The notes: generated by a model not told the origin, from the sequence alone. DNA of 64,000 bases from Hymenolepis diminuta (GCA_900708905.1 CAADRB010000047.1:906225-970224), one strand, 5' to 3'; shown: positions 48,501 to 60,341, counted from the stretch's first letter. Numbers and translations are program-made.

Positions 48501-51500
48501 TCTGGATAAACAGGAAAAGGAAATTATTACCTATATGGGAACAAGTTTCCTTGCAACAAATCAACTTGCAATAGAAATTCAGAAAGGTGTAAAAATATTT
48601 ACGCGAGGAAAAATCAAAGGAGGTATGTTGGGGCTTGGTGATATATATTTGAAGGTCTTAAAACTCCCAAAGGAAGCTGAAATTCTGACGATAACATGCA
48701 GAAAGTTCCCACGGAATTGAAAGTAAATTTGAGATACGTACAGTTACACAATTGATCAGTAGTAGTTTAAAATGACAGACGGTTTAACATCGTTTCATAC
48801 TAAATAATTTCAAAACCCGTTCGAAAGAAATGTTTACCATCACTCAACTTGAACTAAAGGATAACATTTTCTGAAATTAAATTTATGAGAAACATCATGC
48901 CACAAGCAGTCAAGCTCTACAAAACAGATTCAAACTAGAATAAACAGACGCAAGACTAACTAGTTCCAAAATCTTTATCACTAGTTTAGAGAGTTTAATA
49001 TTTGACACTACAAGAAACATGTCAAATACAAACAAACTTCCCAAAACTCAGCTTGGACATAGTAGTTAAATCACAGAGCCTCCCTAGTAAGAAACTGGAA
49101 TTCTACCATTCCACTACTTGTCAGACTTAATTCCTTATCTTTTGCCATTTCGCTAACTGGATGCACACTGATGGGTATCGAACTCGCGACCTCTGACATC
49201 GGAAAAGAACACCGCTATTATTACTAAATTTATCAAACTTCTTCAATAGACAGCGATAATTTCGAAGCCTGCCAGGCCAAGGACTGCAAAATGGTGCTCC
49301 GTTGGCGTACGTATAGTGAACGAAAAAACTAATTGTAATATTTAAAGCTTCTGATCATTAAACGTTTTTTCTACTAGTCATCTTCCCCCGCCCCCTCCCC
49401 CGTTCAATATGGAATTCGGGAAAAATTATCAAAATAAAACTTTATTTAACTGACCTTAGAAGCCAAAGCCAAGGCGGCCTGTACTTCCATGTTGAGTTCA
49501 GCGACAGCAGCGTCTAGAGCAACATCTGCGGGAGTTCCAGGTTCCAGCAACGCGGGAACCTTGGCCTCTTCCATTACCTTCTCTCCCTTTGCATTCCTAG
49601 TCGTGTTAACTAAATGATTCTCAATCTCTTTCATGTAAAAAACGACGGAGAATTGAGTGAGAAGGGTGAGAGCGGCGCCTTGACGACCCGCACGAGCTGT
49701 TCGACCCACACGATGCATGTAGGTTTTGGCATCAAGTGGAACGTCGAAGTTGATAACCAGACCGACCTGGGGGATATCTAGGCCTCTATAAAAACAGATA
49801 ATGACACCATTATTTAGGATTTGAGATGTGACCGGTCGTGCCAACTGAAATTTCTGATATGTTAAAATCACCTACCACCAATTGGGGATTAGAAGGGAGG
49901 CAACACTAAGTTAAATTAACTATTCAATAAAGACTGAACACGGCAGACACACTTAGGAACGAAATGGTTAAATCAGGAAATGTGAAATTTAAAGCAATAC
50001 GGCTCGAAGCATCGAGATCTCAAGTGAAAGATTTTTGACGTTCTGATGTTATTTCCCAACTTCTACTCGACCTTCCCTCGTTTTTCACTTCTAATTTAAA
50101 TATTTTGCTATTCCGCACACTGAGTTTCGGTAATAACAATAACCACCACTAATGTATAGTACAAGATCTACTTAAATATAACAAGAGAGTTAGCTAATAA
50201 ATTCATTGCTATCAAAGTATCGATCAAAGTTAAAATTTACAACTGTGTCTTAAAACTAATAACGCATAGGTAACCAACGTTTGCTCTTAATTTCCATAAG
50301 ATGCTTTGACTGACCTTATTCTCGATGTCAAAGTATAGCTCTTGTTTAGAAAGACATGAATAACGAAAACAATGTCATTACAGAGCATACGATTTTAAGC
50401 AAATAAAATTTGCATTAGCTTAACAAAATATTATTTCAAGAATGGCAATAAATTAACCAAAACTACTTGATTCTTATTAATCGTTTTGTTTTAATGGAAA
50501 GTGGGAAAAAGGTGGACAGTAAATATTTGGAGCGCGTGTTCCTTCTCCCCAAAGAAAAAACTAGCAATAAACAAATTTCTCCCCGAATTCAAGGACGAAT
50601 GGAAAACAATGTGTTTCAGTACTTCAGCTGAAATACTTACTTACTTTGATCATGCAATGTCCACCCAAATCAAAGTACAAGCCAGAAAGATGAAAGTCAC
50701 TAAGGGCGTAGCTGCTGAAGAACCGGGAATAGGCTAAGCTTGCCTATTCCTCGCCAGTCGGCACTTGCCATCACACAGACTAGGATGGGTAAAGAGTAAA
50801 CCAATGAGAAACGAGGATCTGGAATATACTCAATCACAGTCCCCATGCTATGTGAGAGGGGAGTAGCTATTGAGGCAAGATGATTCATCATCTCACTCAT
50901 AGCCCTTAAATTCCTCGATCTACTCTAATACTGATCTTTATCTTCCTTTATTCTATATAACCCCCCATCCCACTTAAATTCTGTCTAATAAACGCACTCG
51001 TACTACACTTCCTGTTGTAGATTTGATGATAGTTTATCCAGGAGTGGGAAAGGATAAGTTGTTTAATAACACCGTAGAGATGGGTCAACCAATAAGAGAA
51101 ATCTTATTTTGGTTACTTTAACATTTTCAACTGATGCCAATTAATAAAGAGATTTTTAATCAAAGCAGAAGTAATTTCATGGATTTTTGTAAAACTCCAT
51201 TATTATCACTGACAAAACAAAAGTTGACATTTTTAACCGTGGGGAAACATCTAAGCACAAAAAGACGGATTTTTATAATAAGAATTGAAGAGGGTATCGA
51301 GTAAAAGGTATCAAAAGGACCTTATTTTTTATTTGAATTCAATGCTCATTGGGTTATTCAACACGTTATGACCTAATGTTTTAAAGTTTAGGATTTGGTT
51401 CCTAGATTTGCTATAAACGAGTTCATAGTGATTTTAATTTAATACATTGAATGAAGGAGTCAAATGAAGATTGGACATTAGGACATCACAAAGTGGACTT

Positions 51501-54500
51501 TTCCCCTTATGAGAATATGAATAACTTTTTCTTGGTGATTTACCGTCCGTCTCAGGCTTTTAGACTCACTTCCTGTTCCCTTTATTCTTGAAGCTTTATC
51601 ATGAATAAACTTTTAAAGTATTTTTCCTGAGCCATAGGTAATAATCATTCTTTGAGTGTTCATTAAATCAAAACGGAATAAAAAAATGAATGGAACTAAC
51701 CTGGAGGCGACATCGGTAGCGACAAGTACGGAAGCGGGCAGACGTTTGAACTTGGAGAGGGCACCGAGACGTTGAGCCTGGGGCATATCACCGTTGAGAG
51801 TAATGACTGGAGTGTTGAGGAACTGACGCAACAGAAGGCTCAATTTGTTACTTGTCTCACGAGTTCGCGTGAAAATGATCGCCGAACCCATGGATTCAGT
51901 TCTATTGAGGGAAACACGATCATATAATTTAGCAAAGTGCAGTTTAAAAGAAGTAGGAAATCTTGTTGCAAATATCAAAACTAGCATTAATTGTTGTTAC
52001 TGTATTATGCAGTTTGAGTCTTTGTATAAATTTATTCACAGCTTAAACTATAATTATGGTGACTGGACGTTATGAACCATAAACATGTAATCTAAAATTG
52101 TTCGATATTTGATACATAATGTCATAGTTTATAATACATTTCACTCTAATTAAAAAATTTCTTCAAGCCTATTATAGAAAGTGTTCACAACACTTGACTT
52201 GGAGAGAGCGAAGGAATCCTGAAGCCGCTCTCTCAAGAAACTCATTCTACCACCTCTCATGCTCACAAGAATTAACGAGGACCATTAATCATCTATACCC
52301 CTAGATGTGCACCAGTAGGTATTGATCTTGTGACTTCTGAATTGGCAGACTAGCAGGCTGACCACTGCGGTACTAAACTTAACCGAACATAAATAAATCA
52401 ATAAATATACTAAGACTAGGCCTTAATTTCAGCACAAAAATTTCCGAATAAGTTATTATTTTTAAGGAAAAGCAAATACTGAAAGCTCGTAGTACGTTGC
52501 GGCACAAGATTAGAGCTTTCTATAACTTGTAGGGTGTCCCCCAGTATTAAGCCACTAACTGTAAATCCTGGGATGTTTGACATCCACCATCCCAGGTCAC
52601 TAAATTCCCAGCCCCAATTATAAAACCAAGTTAGAAGTGCTAAGAGTACTGTTTAATTAAGAAACAAAAAGGGTTGTCTTGAGGGTCATAAACGTAGAAG
52701 AGTTTCTAGGACATACTCTGTCTTGGATTTAAAAGCTCACAATTTCCAATTCAACACTCATGAAATAAGATCATCTACTAAATCGCTATGATTAAAAATC
52801 AAGTACATCAAAAATTACTGAAAAACATGATCTGATTATTAAAACAAAATGGAGCTCATTTATCACCATTGAAAACAACGATAGCACGTAAAAATAACTA
52901 TTTTGGGAAAGTAAAATTTATTCATCACTTAATACGAGCTATGATTATCACTGCGTTCAAGTTCCAGTGTCCACACTGAGAATGAGATCGACGCAAATGT
53001 ATAAAGTTATTTAATAGTAGCTTTCAAATAAATAGAAAGAAAACTTTATTTTAGGAGTAGAGGAACACGACCAATCTGGGATTTCAATTTGTTCATTGCT
53101 CTAATGAGCTTTAAGAGTACATGAAGGCATTCTTTGCCCACGTCAAAGATTTGAGTCAAGCCAACTACAACCCTCAACAATTGAATAGCACCACTCTTAA
53201 AGTCTCCTGAAGACAAACGAATGAAAGGAACGGTGATTTCATTCTGTCTCTCGTATTATATGAATTAAATTATTTAAAGGTTGAGCACTTCTGCCTATTC
53301 AGCAGTCGAAAGCATTTTAAACACAATGAAAATCTACTTTCCTCTCCAATGAAGCAGTAGCACTTTATATTCTAACAAAATATACTTTTCATTTGTTATA
53401 AGATTCTTCGCATTCGACTAAGCTGAACATGGTAAATTATCCGAAAAGATTTGCGTACCGTATTTGCAATGGTGCATGCCTGCTTGTGAAACAAATTACA
53501 GCAGAGGCATTTAAGAATTTCGGTTAATGTTAGAGGGAAGGGGGTGGTGTAAGATAAGGATGAGGTAAAGGGAAGCGCGCTAAATGCTTTACTAATATTT
53601 AACCCACGTCCCAAAAACATACACTGATCAATTTGGTGCAGTCATAAAAACTCTCGGCCCTATTAGCTTTCCCTCAGTTCCAAATCGAAATAAAAATCTT
53701 TTTAAATGCATAAAAGAAAAAACATTTCAAAAAAATTACATTACGCAGTTTCGGAGGAAGATTAAAGAGGGAAAACATTAATCAAAACATTCGTATGAAG
53801 CAAACAGGTGTACTTACTACGATGTGTACTAGAAACTAGGAAAAAACAAAGCGAACAATGAGTTAAAATATGAAGGCTGAACCTACTAGGAACCAGAATC
53901 AAAAATTCATGATACCCTAAGTAGAACGCATAAAATCCTGGAGTAATAAATATATCCCATGGGCGTAACTGCAAATGAAGTATCTTAACTCCTAGCCAGG
54001 TAGTCAAATAATTTCAAAATTACACATAAACAGAATTTCTTCTTAATAAAGAAATGAAACCTTCGTCCGAGTCACAAGTAACATGATTCTTCCTCCAGAT
54101 CTAAACGGGTAGCTAGAACCAAGACAGTGACATGGCAGGATTTTAAAAATGATATTTCAAGTTTTATAGAGAATAAAAGTGGTCATATTGTCACCTATCA
54201 GAAAGTCAGTGACATTCCTTAACATGCTAAGATTAAAACTATCTTTGAAGGAAATTTGAAAAGAATAACAAACATTAAAAATCATAGACGCATCTCCACC
54301 GAATTCAAAACTGAGTAGAGAACTTTTTGTATCCCCTATGATGTATCAATTCTTACAGGCATATTTCTGACTAAGTTTATGAATAAACTTACTTCACATC
54401 AAATTTCCTCTTATAAAGCCTACATAAACAAAACCGTTGATAGCGTAATTAATCCAACTGTTTGCCAATTACGGCAAGAGGAATAATCACTTAAAAGTTG

Positions 54501-56939
54501 ATTAACTACAAATAAATACTACTTATTGTTACAGAGTAGGCGTAAATGCATCAAAAATTAAAATTGAGGAGCCAGAACAAGCAATAAAATTGAAAAGGAT
54601 GTACTTTCGACAGTCACAATATGCAATAGAATATACTATAAAATGCGGACAACTTAAACGAATGTCGATGTAATTGAGTAGGTTCAAAGGTCACCCTTAA
54701 ACCAACATTACACGATATACGTGTTAAATATCATCGCATTAAGAGAAAATATTATAACTGGTCGTGACTAATTTAACAAATGAAACTGTGTAGTTCAAAT
54801 AACAAACAAGTTATGATGATGACGACTAGAATGATAATACAGGGCAAAACTTAATGTAGATGTTAACGATTTAGATAAAGGGAAGGGGTCTTAAAGTCAT
54901 ATTCTGCAGCACTTTTTGATGATTAGAATTAACTACTTCAGTTGGCCTTTCAAATCCAAAGAGCATCGATATTGTGGCCTTTAGCTTGACAAACGTGCCT
55001 GTTGACCAGAGGGCTACCGACGCACGAACCAGCTATTTTTTTCTAACCTTTCTAATTAGGACACTACTATTAGAGATTCGTTAAGTTACTTACCTAGATT
55101 CTGTATCCTCAAAATGCGTTTCATCTGGAGTAAGTTTAATTGCCTCGAGACCTTCAATTGCTGAGGACGTTGGAGAAAAAGCAGTTCGAACGAGATAGAC
55201 CAGGTAAGTTTCTAGTTCGGCTTGGGGGACCAATAAGACATATTGACGAAGGCTTTCAACAGTTTGAAACTTGTTTGTTCGCGTGGAGATACGAACTGGA
55301 TCACGAAGTGAGGCCCTTTGGAGTTTTCCGACCTAAAAACAGTGCACAAATAAACAAATATATATATAACTTGAAAAAGAGCCATGACTTTACTTTGGCT
55401 TTTTAACGAGAAAAAAATGTATTAAAAGAAGCATGCTTAAGTTTACAAACCTGGCCCGAGAACATTGAAAGGGAACTGCTATAATAAATTTTGCAAACTA
55501 ATTGCGTTTAACTCCAATTTCATATCAAGTGCATTGGAAGTAGTGATAACAACTTTTATTAAATAATGTTCCATAATTTTAATAATCAATTCTAGACCTT
55601 CTTAGAGATACAAACGTATTTTTCAAGACCATTAAGGGAAGTCTCAAGAACACTTGACTTGAGCGGAAATAATTTCAATGAATTTGTTCTTAAGAAAAAA
55701 AATCCTGCATTTTACAACTCCCCAAGTTGATCAAAAAAAACTGGAGCGGATGAGCACCGAGAGCCATTGATATTATAACGTCTAATTTGTGAGCCGTGTA
55801 TATTAAACACCGCAAGCCAGCATAATTACAAAAGTGCATTCGGTAAACATTCAACGGACCACATTATTAAAAAGGATTAAGCGAGAATGAACTATGGGAT
55901 TTTAATAATTTTATGTTTAATATAATCAAATAGTAGCAAAAATCATCACTTAAAGCATAAAGCACAAATTTAATGCAGAATACTGGTTAAGAACTTGAAG
56001 CAGACCTCCAAGAGCGAAAAATATCACGACAAAAAAGAGAGCTTAATGCGAGAATTACAATTAGCTCAAGCAAATAAATTGCTGCATATTTCTAAGTTGA
56101 AATTAGATCTCCTGAGGTAATAAATAATTCAAATTACGGTTATACTAACGATGTAATGAATATAAACTTATTCTACGAAACACTATCTTGAGAATATCAC
56201 ATTCCACATAGCCATTAATCAAAAATACTATTTAACTATTGAACTATTTAACGAACTCTATTAAAATTGATTAACAAACCTTCTCAGTCATTGTAGCCGA
56301 AAATAAGAATGTTTGTCGCTTAGGTGGCAGCACAACAAGAACTTTCTCAATGACCGACTCGAAATCGGATCCAAGCATACGGTCTGCCTCATCAATAACC
56401 AGGAATTTCATATTTTTCAATTTTATTTCATCAAATCCCTTGGTTCGTTTAAGATGGTCGATGAATCTGCCAGGAGTAGCAATGAGTACATGGGGAGGTT
56501 TCATTGCCATTTGATTGGCCTGTTCACCAATAGGAGTACCACCCACTAATAAAATTGTGTTCAATCCAATAGCCGTCCCAAAAGCATTGAACTGAGCTTG
56601 AACTTGAGCAGCTAATTCCCGAGTTGGGGCAAGGATTAACGCGAAATAGTGTTTCGGAGAAACCATAATTTCCTGAACCATATTCATTAATATAAAAGGA
56701 CGTACTTGTAAAATAGGGATGACATAAGCGCCAGTTTTTCCAGAACCTGTCTCAGCTAGACCAATTAAATTTCGACCTCTGAGAGCATGTGGGATTGATT
56801 GAGCCTGTATTTCCGTAGGAACTTTCCATCCAAGACGATCGATAGCCTGGAGGACTTGATCATTCAGACCCTGAAAATATAGCTTTTACAATAGATAGCT
56901 TACCAAATCTTTAAACGATATAATCTTCTGTTTAGACAT
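45506..56939 (-). CDS. DDX47: ATP-dependent RNA helicase DDX47 (RRP3 type)
   Basis: Seven minus-strand exons (56939-56904, 56870-56706, 56672-56280, 55332-55094, 51901-51701, 49785-49455, 45862-45506) join in phase to 573 residues. DEAD-box motifs are complete: Q motif around GWKVPTEIQ (26-34), AETGSGKT (51-58), PTREL (83-87), GG (111-112), TPGR (133-136), DEAD (161-164), SAT (192-194), ATDVASRGLD (339-348) and HRVGRTAR (369-376). [27 protein letters not shown] and [12 protein letters not shown] point to DDX47 rather than DDX49. The family acts in the nucleolus in pre-rRNA processing. Compared with human DDX47 (about 455 residues) it has an insertion of roughly 28 residues between TYLVYL and GSAIIF (247-282) and a longer, Lys/Arg-rich C-terminus ([11 protein letters not shown]; ends MKRLFKR) suited to nucleolar targeting. 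Introns 1 and 2 are 33 nt each; later ones hold SINEs. Confidence 0.95.
47400..47575 (-). mobile_element. tRNA-derived SINE, subfamily 2, in helicase intron 6
   Basis: On the minus strand the head reads GCCTTAGCGGTCAACAAGC (A-box side) and GGTCGTGGGTTAGATATAC (B-box side). The body shares a block of the type TTTTGATGGTCAGAATTAA and CAGTTGGCC with the copy at 54885-55030. It abuts the next copy almost head to tail. Confidence 0.65.
47590..47745 (-). mobile_element. tRNA-derived SINE, in helicase intron 6
   Basis: Minus-strand head: GGCTTAGTGGTCGGCATG and GTCAGAGGTCGTGGGTTGGA, followed by TACTC, which are A-box- and B-box-like. It directly follows the copy at 47400-47575 in the same orientation, making a tandem pair. 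Confidence 0.65.
49050..49220 (-). mobile_element. tRNA-derived SINE, in helicase intron 6
   Basis: This copy has the best preserved B box: minus strand AGGTCGCGAGTTCGATACCC (plus 49172-49191), close to GGTTCGANTCC. The A-box side is eroded. The upstream body shares the AGAAACTGGAATTCTACCA block with the copy at 52165-52375. Confidence 0.65.
50726..50750. other. Perfect 9-bp inverted repeat
   Basis: GGAATAGGC (50726-50734) and GCCTATTCC (50742-50750) form a perfect 9 bp stem around a 7 nt loop containing AAGCTT, in helicase intron 5. In RNA it would form a stable hairpin. Confidence 0.7.
52165..52375 (-). mobile_element. tRNA-derived SINE, in helicase intron 4
   Basis: Minus-strand head: TACCGCAGTGGTCAGCCTGC (close to the A-box consensus TRGYNNAGTGG) and CAGAAGTCACAAGATCAATA, a decayed B box. 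The body of about 130 nt, including the AACACTTGACTTGGAG and CTCATTCTACCACCTCTC blocks, aligns with the copies at 25150 and 55620. Confidence 0.7.
54885..55030 (-). mobile_element. tRNA-derived SINE, subfamily 2, in helicase intron 4
   Basis: Minus-strand head around GTAGCCCTCTGGTCAACAGG and AGGCCACAATATCGATGC. The body shares the TTTTGATGATTAGAATTAA and CAGTTGGCC blocks with the copy at 47400-47575. It lies close to the exon beginning at 55094. Confidence 0.6.
55620..55815 (-). mobile_element. tRNA-derived SINE, eroded, in helicase intron 3
   Basis: This is the most decayed copy. It shares AGAACACTTGACTTGAGCGG and the GGAGCGGATGAGCACCGAGA block with its relatives in the same order and orientation. 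The pol III boxes are no longer recognisable. Confidence 0.5.
56673..56705 (-). other. 33-nt intron 2 of DDX47, stop-free and in frame
   Basis: It begins GTACGT and ends TTCAG. Removing it gives [19 protein letters not shown], which matches the spacing of DDX47 relatives between motifs I and Ia exactly. Keeping it would add 11 residues ([11 protein letters not shown]) without a stop. Confidence 0.8.
56871..56903 (-). other. 33-nt intron 1 of DDX47
   Basis: It starts GTAAGC and ends TATTTTCAG, separating the 12-codon first exon ([12 protein letters not shown]) from GLNDQ. It contains in-frame stops, so splicing is required for the Q motif to be joined. Confidence 0.85.
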
Positions 56940-56956
56940 TGATGAACGTTAAAAAA

Positions 56957-56970
56957 CCAATCTACACGTG
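56957..56970. promoter_or_regulatory. CCAAT box and E-box upstream of DDX47
   Basis: CCAATC (56957-56962) and CACGTG (56965-56970) lie 18-31 nt upstream of the DDX47 start codon, a likely proximal promoter or leader. Position relative to the transcription start is unknown. Confidence 0.35.
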
Positions 56971-57004
56971 ACCTAAACGTTACAAATATAGCAGAATGAA
57001 TAAT

Positions 57005-59037
57005 GACGCATTAAACAAAAGCGCAAGAGGTATATTGTTCAATGACTTCGCTTTTAATTGTTTATTAAAAATTAATTTCAATCTGTTTAAAATTGTATTA
57101 ATTTTGAAATTTCATAAGATTTACTTTTGACTCAGTAGAATATATCAACATTCAATTTCATGTCATTCTGTCCCATCTTCTGGAAAAGGTTTTATTTAAT
57201 TAGAAAATTTGAAATCCACATACAAGTACCATAATCCGCTCTACATTTCAATATTGACTTCCTCTGATGCATTCCTTAACATTTTAATAACAATTACTCA
57301 GACAGAATACTGATAAATGAAGTCAGGCGTCTACAACTGTCTTTTAGTGATTGTGAATACCCTTAATATTATTCGATACATTTTCCTTTAATATATTTCT
57401 AACTATTCCTGCATTATTAATTTTTTGAATAACTGTTATAAATATCCAACTCGTTAAGGAATATGTTATTCTTAATATGAATGCATATTGTTTGTGTGGT
57501 TTCTCGAAGAGTCATAAACTGAGGACTATTTACAGAATCAATGTTATGATATTCCCAAGCGTTTGTTTTCCTTCAAATTTTCACTAATCAGCCTGATTCC
57601 CTCGCCTGATCTTGTTTACAAGACTGACCTATAACCCCTGCGGATGAGTTCTCGTTGTCCATGCTTATCCGCTAAATATTTATGTCATTTCATATTTTGC
57701 AATTAAATCTTGTTTTCTTTCTTCTGACTTCTTGCGTCCTATTAGAACTAGGTTCACTTAATACCGTCGCGTTCACAGGGCATAACTGTTTATATATTAA
57801 TATATAATATTATATTTTTGTACTTCTTTTCTTCAGATTAGATCTCTAAAAAATAATTATTCATGTGAATAATGTCTAACAATTTTCAGAGGTAATACAC
57901 AATTTTGTAAACAGTTTTCTACCATCTAAACTATCTGTGAGCAGCAGCTTATACGTGTGTTTCCCGACTTACTTAAAAGAAGAAATTGAAATAACTCACA
58001 TTTCAACCGTTATTATCTCGAAGCTTCATCTATATTTCTCTCTTTTTCGTAGTACATCATATTGATTAACACACTTTACTCCGATTTGTAAAGAAACTGA
58101 CAGGGAAATTTTGTTAATTTTCTTTTATATCTGTCTCTTTTTTTACTTGTGTTTAATAGTATGCAAGTTTGGTATAGATTTCCACATAAACCTAATTAAG
58201 ATCTTATGACATTATAATTTCTCAGACGCGATGTTAATTTTTTCCCAACAAATCCGATTAAGTTTCATCTTAGCCACTTAGTCCGTCAATATGTCTTCAT
58301 TAACCCTCTCTCATAATCTAACATGTAATCAGCCTCAAAAATTTGACAATTAAAGTCTCAGATCAAAAAACTAATGAACTAATTGGAGAAAATTATGTCA
58401 TTTCAACTAATTATGTTTACTTTATCGCTCTTTTATCTCTTGAAGGAAGCGAATTTTTCAAAATATACATTTCTATATATATTTCTTGTCTGAATGATAT
58501 CATTTTCATTTAAGAAGTAATTTATGCAAGCTTACAATTGTCTTCTGTTATTTTAGAACTTTATTTTTCTTGGTAGAAGCTAATACTAATGAATAACTTT
58601 TCTTCTAGCCAGATATTCTCAGTCAAACAAATGTAAATTTAAATTGCACTGCAGCCAGTACATACTGTTCGATCAGACAACGAGAAATGCTTTGAGCATA
58701 AATATAACCAAAATTTATTTCTACTGATAAGTGAAATTTTGGAGCGGTACCTTAATCCGCGTACAGGTAATTATAAAGATATTTTTCTTGCGGTAACTTT
58801 GGTCAATTGATCATTTTTTAGTAAGGATAATATAATTTATAAATGAAATATACATTTTTAAAGTTTAGGTGTGTCACATTTCCAAATGGTAAACATTCTA
58901 ACTTCAGAAATCGAAATTAATCTTTTCTTAAAATTGAGTAGTCATGACCCATAGATGTTTTTAATTTATCTAAATTCTTGTGCGGAATTTGATTCTTGTT
59001 GTGCTTTTTCGGTTGTTGTCTCATCAGACGTATCAAA
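57005..59037. other. Divergent intergenic region
   Basis: AT-rich region between DDX47 and the sulfotransferase gene, which point away from each other. It must hold both upstream regions, but I see no distinctive element. No gene is supported. Confidence 0.5.
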
Positions 59038-59083
59038 ATGCCCTTGTTCAAGTCGCGTAGTCCGTTCTTCATGGCTTGATGTT
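59038..59083 (+). other. Candidate leader exon with 13-codon uORF
   Basis: An ATG at 59038 opens MPLFKSRSPFFMA and stops at 59077-59079. A GTACGT donor follows at 59084, and a TTTTAG acceptor at 59131-59134 lies 9 nt before the main start, giving a 51 nt intron. The leader would therefore carry a short upstream open frame. The exon's 5' limit is not known; trans-splicing onto the same acceptor is an alternative. Confidence 0.35.
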
Positions 59084-59143
59084 GTACGTTAATTTTTTCT
59101 ATTTATATTCTCAGAAATTTGACTCTAATTTTAGCTTGTCACA

Positions 59144-60218
59144 ATGTATAAACCGGCTGTTAACCTTCTTTATCATCGAAGGGCTCGATTTTACATCGGA
59201 ATTTTTGCTCTATCCTTTCTAATTTTTCTTCATTTATTCAGAAGATCATTTCTTATACCTTCTGATCACTTGAATTCAAACGACGGTAAAATCGTTGTTT
59301 TCAATCGAATTCCCAAGACAGGAAGCACATCAGTAGTCCGGATTTTTGAAACGCTTAGCAGACGAAATAACTTTCGTGTCTACCGAGTAGCTATTTTTAA
59401 TCCTCTACAATTTTTGAATCCTCTTGCCCACAAAGCTCTTATTGATAGAATCTCATCAATATCTCATTACTCAAATCTTATCGTTCATGGCCATTTTTAT
59501 CATTTAAATTTTAACCAATTCGGACATGGTCGAGACCTGGTGTATATAAATATCCTGCGGGACCCTCTTGAAAGGCTTGTTTCGAAGTACTATTTTATTC
59601 GTTTTGGAGATGATCACCGCCCAAACACTCGCCGAAGCCGTATGGCAAATGATACCCTACTGCATCAGACATTTGATGAATGCGTTGAAACACAGGGGGA
59701 AGATTGCAATCCCAGACGTATTTGGGTTCAGGTAGTTTGTTGAACCTCGGCTATTAAATTACTCATAATCAATCCTAATTATGGCTGCATTTCTCTATTA
59801 GATACCGTTCTTTTGTGGAACCGCATCGTACTGTCGCATTCCCGGAAATCCTGAAGCCTTAGAAACAGCTAAACATCGACTAATTAAAGATTATCTTCTT
59901 GTCGGAGTCCTTGAATTCTTCAACGAGTTCATGGAACTACTCTCAAATCTTCTGCCCAATTACCTCAATGGAATTGAGGGGACTAAAGATCTTCAAATTG
60001 ATGGACACCCATTGTGGCACTTACGAAATACTCGAAAAAAATTCCCGATTCAGTTGAAAACCCGTCAGGTTTTCCAAAATAACACCGTCTGGAGGATGGA
60101 ACAATCCTTCTACGAGTTCACGAAATCGGAATTCATTTCTCGATACAAGATCTATCGATCTTCACTGCCCTTTGATGCAGCCAATTGGCAACAGTCCATT
60201 TTGATTCGAGCCGTTTAA
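59144..60218 (+). CDS. HS2ST1: Heparan sulfate 2-O-sulfotransferase
   Basis: Two exons (59144-59731 and 59802-60218, 70 nt intron) encode 334 residues, close to the 356 of human HS2ST1. It transfers sulfate from PAPS to the 2-O position of hexuronic acid, mainly iduronate, in heparan sulfate, in the Golgi. It is a type II membrane protein: a short basic N-terminus, then a hydrophobic anchor at about 16-35. The PAPS 5'-phosphosulfate loop is NRIPKTGST (54-62); the conserved HGH pair with the catalytic His is at 115-117; the 3'-phosphate site lies in RDPLERLVSKYYFIRFGDD (139-157). PFFCG and the second Cys (201 and 207) match the conserved disulfide. DYLLVGV and VWRMEQSFYEF fit the family's C-terminal part, which is slightly short. 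Start chosen at the ATG 10 nt after a TTTTAG acceptor. Confidence 0.96.
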
Positions 60219-60241
60219 TACTTTTTCTTTTTATGAAATAT

Positions 60242-60247
60242 TTTATT
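60242..60247 (-). terminator. Candidate polyadenylation signal of the ceramidase gene
   Basis: TTTATT on the plus strand is AATAAA on the minus strand, the first such signal after the ceramidase stop, about 95 nt beyond it. It lies inside the sulfotransferase 3' UTR. Confidence 0.5.
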
Positions 60248-60261
60248 GACAAATAATTACA

Positions 60262-60267
60262 AATAAA
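60262..60267 (+). terminator. Candidate polyadenylation signal of the sulfotransferase gene
   Basis: AATAAA 43 nt after the TAA of the sulfotransferase, the first exact signal on that strand. Confidence 0.55.
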
Positions 60268-60341
60268 CTAAAAAATATGGAATTGAGTTGATTCTAGTTC
60301 TGCCAATCTTGGAAGACGGGATGGTGATGTGATTGCGTTAG

